Assembly (NCBI GenBank): GCA_020430865.1
Contig: JAGQIY010000848.1
Coordinates: 1-21,265, forward strand
From: Myxococcales bacterium
GTDB lineage: Bacteria; Myxococcota; Polyangia; Polyangiales; Polyangiaceae
Direction: 5' to 3'
Length of the DNA stretch: 21,265 nucleotides
Shown: piece by piece, positions 16,481-21,265 of the stretch
Layout: every line of letters begins with the position of its first letter
How positions within the stretch are numbered: the stretch's first letter is position 1
The notes under the pieces: generated by a model
Databases searched by the model: none
The model's input: only the letters and a program-made list of their open reading frames with translations
What the model was told of the DNA's origin: nothing
Made by a program: the position numbers and the translations under genes

Positions 16481-17236
16481 TTGCGAGGCTTGAGAGCTGG
16501 TTGGATCGCAGCGAGCGTCATCGCGCTGGGCTGCAGCTTGTTTCCCGATACGCCCCCGGAAGCTCAAGTCGGTGCGGCCGGCGCAGGTGGAACCGGCGGT
16601 GGGAACGCAGGACAGGGTGGAAGCGGCAACGGCACGGGCGCGGGTGGCTCGCAGGGCGGTGAGGCGGGCGCAGCGCAAGGTGGCAGCGGGGCAGGTGCCG
16701 GCAACGCCGGAAGCGGCGGGAACGCGGGGAGCAGCGCCGGCGGGAACGCGGGGAGCAGCGCCGGCGGGAACGCGGGGAGCAGCGCGAGCGGCGGCACCGG
16801 AGGTTCCGCGGGGATTGCGAACTGCAATGACGGGGTCCAGGCCCCGGGCGGCGCGTGCCCCAACGTGTGCAGCAGCTGCTCGAACGGTGTCTGCATCATC
16901 AACTGCGGCACCAACTGCGCCAACGCCGAGCTGATCTGCCCCGCGGGGTTCGCCTGTCGGGTCAACTGCAGCGGCAACAAGATCTGCGAGAACTCCAGGC
17001 TCACCTGTGAAGAAGACTACGACTGCCAGGTGATGTGCGACGGCAACCAGGCTTGCTCTGGCACGACGCTGAGCTGCGCTGGCGGTCGCTGCGAGCTTGA
17101 CTGCAACAGCGGGAACAAGGTGTGTGATGGCGCGACTCTGAGCTGCGGCGCGCGCGCCTGCAGGGCACAGTGCAACGGCTCGTCCCAGCCGAGCATGGAC
17201 TGTGGCGACTCCTGCAACTGCATTCAGTGCAGTTGA
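16481..17236 (+). CDS. Cysteine-repeat lipoprotein with Gly/Ala/Ser linker
   Basis: A 251-residue surface lipoprotein of no recognised family. The signal peptide ends at lipobox ALGC (Cys18). Residues 28-112 are a low-complexity Gly/Ala/Ser/Asn linker including three copies of GGNAGSSA. Residues 115-250 contain 26 cysteines. From about 153 they follow a 23-residue repeat with four cysteines per turn (C-x5-C-x3-C-x5-C): first-position cysteines at 153, 176, 199 and 222 are exactly 23 apart, and a degenerate extra copy appears to start at 130. This suggests a disulfide-braced solenoid or beta-helix (inference). The frame starts at TTG 16481 or TTG 16490; no ATG or good ribosome binding site is present. 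It is transcribed away from the amylase genes and ends 12 bases before the convergent TPR gene. Function unknown. Confidence 0.8.
   Translation: MRGLRAGWIAASVIALGCSLFPDTPPEAQVGAAGAGGTGGGNAGQGGSGNGTGAGGSQGGEAGAAQGGSGAGAGNAGSGGNAGSSAGGNAGSSAGGNAGSSASGGTGGSAGIANCNDGVQAPGGACPNVCSSCSNGVCIINCGTNCANAELICPAGFACRVNCSGNKICENSRLTCEEDYDCQVMCDGNQACSGTTLSCAGGRCELDCNSGNKVCDGATLSCGARACRAQCNGSSQPSMDCGDSCNCIQCS
16715..16786 (+). repeat. 24-base tandem repeat, three copies, in the lipoprotein linker
   Basis: Three head-to-tail 24-base units (starting at 16715, 16739 and 16763) encode GGNAGSSA each. The first two are identical and the third differs at its last base. Being in frame, copy-number change would only alter linker length. 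Confidence 0.92.
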
Positions 17237-17248
17237 GGTCCTCGTCCT

Positions 17249-18268
17249 TCAGAAACCGCCCGAGACAGCCAGAAAGCTCGCGTCGGGACTGATCCCTGCG
17301 GCAACTCGCGCGTGGGGACCAGTGCGCGCTCCCCCTCCCCCCCAATCCACGAAGAAACCAGCGAGGATCCCGGTTGCGATGCCAGCGAAGGCGGTCCCTG
17401 CGAGCAGCCAGTTCGTGCGACGTTCGAGAGCGTGCCCATCGTCCACGCGCTGGTTGATTTGCCCCTGGGTCAGCCTGGGCAGATCTTGCTCGTAGGCGTC
17501 GTGGGCACTCTGGGTGTCGAGCGCGCTCCAGGTGGCGAGACCACCAACGACCACCGTGGCTCCGAGCCCCGCGTAGAACCAGATCGGAGACAGCGGCTTC
17601 GTGTCGGACACCGAATCCTGCGAAGCGCCCCCGTCCCGGGACCGACCGTCTCCCGCTGGCATCACCAGCACCAGCTCCCGCGCGCGGTCGAAGCTCACTC
17701 GCAGCGTCTCACCTGGGGAAAGCTCCACCGGCCGTTCGAGCACCACGCTGCCACGAGTCAGCTTGAGCTGGTGCTTCCCAGGATCGAGCTGCGTGCCCCG
17801 CGCCCCTAGCTCGGCAGGTTGACCGTCGATCTCCAGCTCGACCCCATCACCAGCGTCGAGCTGTACCCACGCCGTCTTCGCCTCGGCAGCCAGGCGCTCG
17901 TCACGCGCGCTCTTCCTCATCTCGGGCTTCGCCTCGGCGTCGGTCTCGACCTCCCGCAGGTGTCCGATCCCGACCATCAGCTGGCCCGCGCGGATCTCCG
18001 CCAGCCCAAGATTGAGCAGGATCGAGGGGTGGCGCTTCACCGCTAGTGCCGCGCGGAAATTCTCGATGGCCTCGGCGTACGCTCCGGCTTGATACGCCTC
18101 GACCCCCCGCTGGAAGCGCTCCTTTCCGCAGACGGCGGTGGTGCAGCCCGAGTCCCCTGCGCTCTGCGCGAGCGCTCCAGGAGTCCAGACCCCAAGCGCG
18201 AGCACGAAGCCTCCCGCGAAGGCCTTTCGCAAAAGGCTCGTCCTCGTCGTCCTCAGTCCACGCGCCAT
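17249..18268 (-). CDS. TPR and PEGA-like membrane protein of the kinase cluster
   Basis: A 339-residue exported protein. The signal peptide ends near ALAQS; an alternative reading is an uncleaved anchor. TPR-like helices follow (about 45-105, FQRGVEAYQAGAYAEAIENF then HPSILLNLGLAEIRAGQ), and then a small beta domain like PEGA (about 135-200, VELEIDGQPAELGARGTQLDPGKHQLKL). Two hydrophobic segments come next (IWFYAGLGATVVVGGLATW and WLLAGTAFAGIATGILAGFF). This arrangement is common in myxobacterial proteins encoded beside Ser/Thr kinases. The frame opens at GTG 18280, but the ATG at 18268 has GAGG 6 bases upstream and is preferred. It lies 50 bases after the kinase gene on the same strand. Likely role: cell-envelope partner or output of the kinase (inference). 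Confidence 0.82.
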   Translation of the reverse strand: MARGLRTTRTSLLRKAFAGGFVLALGVWTPGALAQSAGDSGCTTAVCGKERFQRGVEAYQAGAYAEAIENFRAALAVKRHPSILLNLGLAEIRAGQLMVGIGHLREVETDAEAKPEMRKSARDERLAAEAKTAWVQLDAGDGVELEIDGQPAELGARGTQLDPGKHQLKLTRGSVVLERPVELSPGETLRVSFDRARELVLVMPAGDGRSRDGGASQDSVSDTKPLSPIWFYAGLGATVVVGGLATWSALDTQSAHDAYEQDLPRLTQGQINQRVDDGHALERRTNWLLAGTAFAGIATGILAGFFVDWGGGGARTGPHARVAAGISPDASFLAVSGGF

Positions 18269-18318
18269 CGCTCGCCTCACAGCCTACAACCCAAGCACGC
18301 GGATTGCGCGACGCGAAT

Positions 18319-19962
18319 TCAGAACGGATTGTCGGTGACCAGAGGGTCTCGGTTTGGGGCAGTCTTGGCGCTCGGCGCGGCCTCGTGGGTCGCAGCAGGT
18401 CGGCCCACGGGCCCCTTTGCCGCCTTGGGCTGCCCCTCAGAAGCGGCTGGACTCGCTCCCGCCAGGTCGGGCCCAGGCTCCGGAGCCGGCGTCTTCGGTG
18501 GTAGCGAAACCAGGGGCACCACCAGGAACACGTCGCGATCCGGGATCACCTCGAGCTTCGCGTCTCGGAAGCCCGGCGCCTTCACCTCGACGATCACCCT
18601 CCGGTCACCTCGCGGCAGTTTCACTCGCGGGGGCCGCGCATCCACCAGCGTCCCATCAACGAGGATTTCGGCCGCGACGGGCGGCTGCACCGACAGGTCC
18701 AGCGTCACCTCGGCGCTCCGAGCGCCCTCGGCGGGCGCCGTCTCGGTCAGGACGCGGGACCAAACGACACCACCAACCAGCAGCGTGACGCCGAGCAACG
18801 CGATCCCGACCACCAGGCCCCGCCACCGCGATGGCGAAGCCGTGATGCCCCCGGTCTCCTTCACCGCTGGCGGAGGACTCCCACGCGGAACGGCGACATC
18901 ATGCTCGGTGACATCCAGCCCAGGCACCAGCGCCGGGGGCACGAGGCTCGCCGGCCACTCATCGTCCTTGAGCACACGCAGCGCCTCGATCCGGGCCTTA
19001 ATTTCCTCAGGGAATAACTCCATGAGCAAGCTCGACCAGCGGGCCGCGTAGCTTTCCTCGTCGTCCGGGAGCACGTCACGCAGCGCCTTCGACAGCTCGT
19101 GCCCTGACTGAAAGCGTGTGCCCACCTCACGCGAGAGCGCCTTGGCAAACACCTGCCGAGCGGAATCCGGAAGCTCGGGAAACACCAGCGCCAGATCAGG
19201 AGCCTCGCCGAAGATCAGCTGGTTCAGCACCTCGACCTCGTCGTCGCCGCGCAGCATCGCCTCACCGGCGAGGCTCTCGTACAGGCTCGCGCCCAGGGCG
19301 AAGAGGTCCACCCTGTGGTCGAAATCGCGAGAGGTCACCTGCTCTGGCGCCATGTAGCGGAACTTGCCCTTCAGTCGTCCATGCCCTGTTTCCGCGAGGC
19401 GCCCCATGGCACGCGCGACGCCGAAATCGATCAGCTTGATGTGTCCGTCGTAGCTCACGAAGATGTTGTGGGGGCTGACGTCGCGGTGGACGATGGACAG
19501 GGGATTGCCGCCATCGTCCCGTAGCTCGTGGGCGTAGCCCAGCGCGTCCGCAACCTTGGCGCCCGCCCAGGCGACGAGGTCCCAGTCGAGCCTGCGGCCC
19601 AGCTGAGTCGTCCGCAGCAACACCTCGGACAGCGGTTGACCGTGGAGGTACTCCATTGCCAGCAGGAGCTGCGAGTCGACCCGCTCGAGCTCGTAGGCAT
19701 GGACGATGTTCGGGTGATTGAGCCGGACCGCCAGGTTTGCCTCGTCCACGAACATGTCGACGAAGCGCGGGTCGCCGAGGAGGTGGGGGTGCACGACCTT
19801 GAGCGCAAGCAAGCGCTGCCACTGCAGCGGCCCCTGGAGTCTCGCCAGGTACACGGTCGCTGCACCGCCCACTCCCAAGCGTTCCCCGAGGAGGTAGCGG
19901 CCGAGCCGGGCGCCGGGTGAGAGCCCTTCCAAGGTGGAAGTCTTGCGCGGTAGTGCGCTCAC
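18319..19962 (-). CDS. Transmembrane Ser/Thr protein kinase with PEGA-like periplasmic domain
   Basis: A eukaryotic-type (Hanks) kinase of 547 residues. The kinase domain, about 23-300, has the glycine-rich loop GERLGVGGAATVY, Lys55 (LALKVV), a C-helix Glu74, the catalytic loop IVHRDVSPHN (Asp161, Asn166), DFG at Asp179 and APE (MAPEQ), so all catalytic residues are present. HRDVSPHN instead of the usual HRDLKPxN is typical of many myxobacterial kinases. A Pro-rich juxtamembrane stretch leads to one helix (about 381-401), then a PEGA-like domain (419-487) and a Pro/Ala-rich tail outside. The GTG start at 19962 lies 9 bases after the FHA gene stop, with GAGG very close to the start codon. It is probably co-transcribed with the FHA gene upstream and the TPR gene downstream, which are candidate substrates. 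Confidence 0.95.
   Translation of the reverse strand: MSALPRKTSTLEGLSPGARLGRYLLGERLGVGGAATVYLARLQGPLQWQRLLALKVVHPHLLGDPRFVDMFVDEANLAVRLNHPNIVHAYELERVDSQLLLAMEYLHGQPLSEVLLRTTQLGRRLDWDLVAWAGAKVADALGYAHELRDDGGNPLSIVHRDVSPHNIFVSYDGHIKLIDFGVARAMGRLAETGHGRLKGKFRYMAPEQVTSRDFDHRVDLFALGASLYESLAGEAMLRGDDEVEVLNQLIFGEAPDLALVFPELPDSARQVFAKALSREVGTRFQSGHELSKALRDVLPDDEESYAARWSSLLMELFPEEIKARIEALRVLKDDEWPASLVPPALVPGLDVTEHDVAVPRGSPPPAVKETGGITASPSRWRGLVVGIALLGVTLLVGGVVWSRVLTETAPAEGARSAEVTLDLSVQPPVAAEILVDGTLVDARPPRVKLPRGDRRVIVEVKAPGFRDAKLEVIPDRDVFLVVPLVSLPPKTPAPEPGPDLAGASPAASEGQPKAAKGPVGRPAATHEAAPSAKTAPNRDPLVTDNPF
19001..19016. repeat. Dispersed AT-rich palindrome, site 6 (in Ser/Thr kinase gene)
   Basis: ATTTCC-TCAG-GGAATA, exact TTCC-N4-GGAA core. 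The coding strand reads ELFPEEIK and includes TTA, CCT, GAA and ATT; TTA leucine is very unusual in DNA of this composition. Confidence 0.5.
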
Positions 19963-19971
19963 GACCTCAGT

Positions 19972-20811
19972 CTACAACGGCGGCGGCAATGCCAACACTT
20001 GATGACACAGCTCGCGATCCGCGGGAGCCATCTGGTGCATGTGAGCCGCCAGAAACTCTTGATATCGCACCATCAACTGCCGATCGACATGCGGGATCCG
20101 CCGCAGCAATGCGCCAAGCTCCGTGGAGACCGGCGTCGGCATGGGACGACGTGCGAGCGCGTAGAGCCGGATCGTGTAGTTCGCCCACTCGGGCGCGCAG
20201 GCCGCGCCAGCGAGCCGCAGCGCATACTTCGCAGCCAGCATCAGGTCCGTGGCGACCACGGGCGCACCACTGCGAGCCAGGCCCTCGATCTCTCGCAGGT
20301 GAGCACCGAGCACCCGCTCGGCGGCCTCGACGCGACCGAGCGCGAGCATCTTGTCCGCGAGACGCCCGAGGTAGTCCAGCGGATCGCCGTCCACCGTCGA
20401 CGACATCGCAGGGACGTCAGGCGGAGTGACTACCCCGCTTATTTCCTCCACGGAAATAGAAGCAGAGTCCGGCGAGGTGTCTTCCACCGCGAAGATGAAC
20501 TCTTGCGTACCGATCACGATGCGATCACCGTGGCGCAGCTTCTCGGGACGCTCGATGCGTTCCTCGTTCAGATAGACACCATTCGCGCTGTCCAGATCCT
20601 GCAGCACGACGGCCCGCTCCGTGATGCGCAGCACCGCGTGATTTCGCGACGCACGAGGGTCCACGAGCACGATCTGGCACGCGGGATTGCGACCAACAAA
20701 GCACTCCCCGAGCTCCAGCCGGAACTCCTGGTTCTTGGACCTCAGGTAATACGCGTAGCGCGAATCCCCGTTCGTCCGCTCCATCTCGATGCGGGCCAGC
20801 TTGTGGGTCAC
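19972..20811 (-). CDS. FHA-domain protein
   Basis: A 279-residue soluble protein whose N-terminal FHA domain (about 28-108) binds phosphothreonine peptides. The signature residues are present: FVGRNPACQI (Gly40-Arg41), SRNH (55-58) and LDSANGVYLN (73-82). A linker with acidic and Pro/Thr stretches (110-145) leads to an all-helical C-terminal region (about 146-279, DYLGRLADKMLALGRVEAAERVL onward) that looks like a TPR-like or type III chaperone-like bundle; I do not recognise the family. The GTG start at 20811 is preceded by AGGAG at 4-base spacing (20816-20820), which supports it. It is first gene of the FHA, kinase and TPR cluster, and its FHA domain is the obvious reader of threonines phosphorylated by the adjacent kinase (inference). 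Confidence 0.92.
   Translation of the reverse strand: MTHKLARIEMERTNGDSRYAYYLRSKNQEFRLELGECFVGRNPACQIVLVDPRASRNHAVLRITERAVVLQDLDSANGVYLNEERIERPEKLRHGDRIVIGTQEFIFAVEDTSPDSASISVEEISGVVTPPDVPAMSSTVDGDPLDYLGRLADKMLALGRVEAAERVLGAHLREIEGLARSGAPVVATDLMLAAKYALRLAGAACAPEWANYTIRLYALARRPMPTPVSTELGALLRRIPHVDRQLMVRYQEFLAAHMHQMAPADRELCHQVLALPPPL
20440..20458. repeat. Dispersed AT-rich palindrome, site 7 (in FHA gene, 5-base spacer)
   Basis: TATTTCC-TCCAC-GGAAATA, perfect 7-base arms, the longest arms of the family, with a 5-base spacer. The coding strand reads SISVEEIS with TCT, ATT, GAA and ATA, the last a rare codon in such genomes. Confidence 0.5.
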
Positions 20812-21265
20812 CCTACTCCTAGCGTACGCGACACCCCCGTCAGCGTCGATGGAACTGGTCTGGTAGAGTGTCGATTATCCGAATAGCGGCGAGTGTGGCC
20901 ACCCGGGGCTCTCAGCGTCTGTGGCTCACACGAAACCGCGCGGCACAGATGCATTACGAGCGTTTGCTTGTTCAAGAGCGCTGCGATCCGAAGCTCATTC
21001 AGATGCTCGCAAGTGCCGCATCTGGTTGGACGAATCGCTCGGTCGTCGCTGGCTGAGCGCGACACTTCAAGTCTCAAGCGTCCAGTGCGACTGACCAAGA
21101 TGGTGCTTTCATTGGCCGATTCGTGTCGGCCTGCCCATCGCAGCACCACCTGACGCTCGCACCTCGGCGACACGACGACCGGAAGACGCGCCGCCAAAAC
21201 AACAATTCCTTACGGAATGTCACTGATGTGCGCGAGTCTCTCACATGACAGACAGCGGGGCGCAA
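20812..21265. other. Region without a supportable gene, upstream of the FHA cluster
   Basis: About 450 bases with visibly lower G+C than the neighbouring genes. The short open frames here (for example 62 codons from GTG 20868, and 129 codons on the minus strand) have no ribosome binding site, no recognisable protein pattern and AT-rich third positions. It presumably holds the promoter of the FHA cluster, which I could not locate, and the palindrome at 21205-21218. A gene could begin beyond the right edge. Confidence 0.6.
21205..21218. repeat. Dispersed AT-rich palindrome, site 8 (intergenic)
   Basis: ATTCC-TTAC-GGAAT, perfect 5-base arms, spacer one base different from the copy at 6237. It lies in the gene-free right end. 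Confidence 0.55.

Noticed and set aside
20868..21056. A 62-codon plus-strand open frame at the right end
   Set aside because: Third codon positions are not G+C-rich as in the genuine genes, and no start signal or known motif is present.
20808..21197. A 129-codon minus-strand open frame upstream of the FHA gene
   Set aside because: No family pattern or ribosome binding site, and a composition like random translation. The FHA gene has its own start with AGGAG.

Overview
The window looks like chromosomal DNA of a high-G+C member of the Myxococcota, most likely a Polyangiales-type myxobacterium. This is inferred from gene style, not from a marker gene. The clues are a myxobacterial-type Ser/Thr kinase (HRDVSPHN catalytic loop, one membrane helix, PEGA-like tail), an FHA protein and a TPR/PEGA-like membrane protein in one cluster, secreted lipoproteins with long Gly/Ser/Ala linkers, two hybrid histidine kinases without a DNA-binding partner, and a protein resembling the DUF2378 (TIGR02265) paralogue family. 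No rRNA, tRNA, CRISPR array, transposase or phage gene was seen.

Layout. 1-6.2 kb is a signalling and motor block: a hybrid histidine kinase on the plus strand, a convergent DUF2378-like gene, and a minus-strand pair in which a PAS-HisKA-HATPase-REC kinase is coupled by a 4-base overlap to a GspE/PilB-type secretion ATPase. The ATPase gene is frameshifted at a run of nine C on its coding strand. 6.4-7.6 kb holds a DUF1244 gene with an N-terminal minisatellite, convergent with a PhnD-like binding-protein gene that lacks a signal peptide. 7.7-10.7 kb holds a coiled-coil FliJ/YscO-like gene coupled (TGATG) to a lipoprotein Slt-type lytic transglycosylase, ending in a probable intrinsic terminator. 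10.9-12.2 kb is the iron-sulfur L-serine dehydratase sdaA. 12.3-16.2 kb is a tandem pair of GH13 amylase-family lipoproteins behind a promoter that overlaps a perfect 9+6+9 palindrome. 16.5-17.2 kb is a cysteine-repeat lipoprotein on the plus strand. 17.2-20.8 kb is a minus-strand FHA, Ser/Thr kinase, TPR/PEGA-like cluster. The last 450 bases hold no gene I can support.

How the genes work together. The amylase pair probably degrades external alpha-glucans at the cell surface under control of the palindrome-binding regulator. The FHA/kinase/TPR trio is a likely phospho-signalling unit. The kinase plus PilB-like ATPase pair suggests two-component input to a pilus or secretion motor.

The least expected signal is a family of short, AT-rich palindromes close to ATTTCC-TTGC-GGAAAT. 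They recur through the window, inside genes as well as between them, and inside genes they are often spelled with codons that are rare in this G+C-rich DNA.
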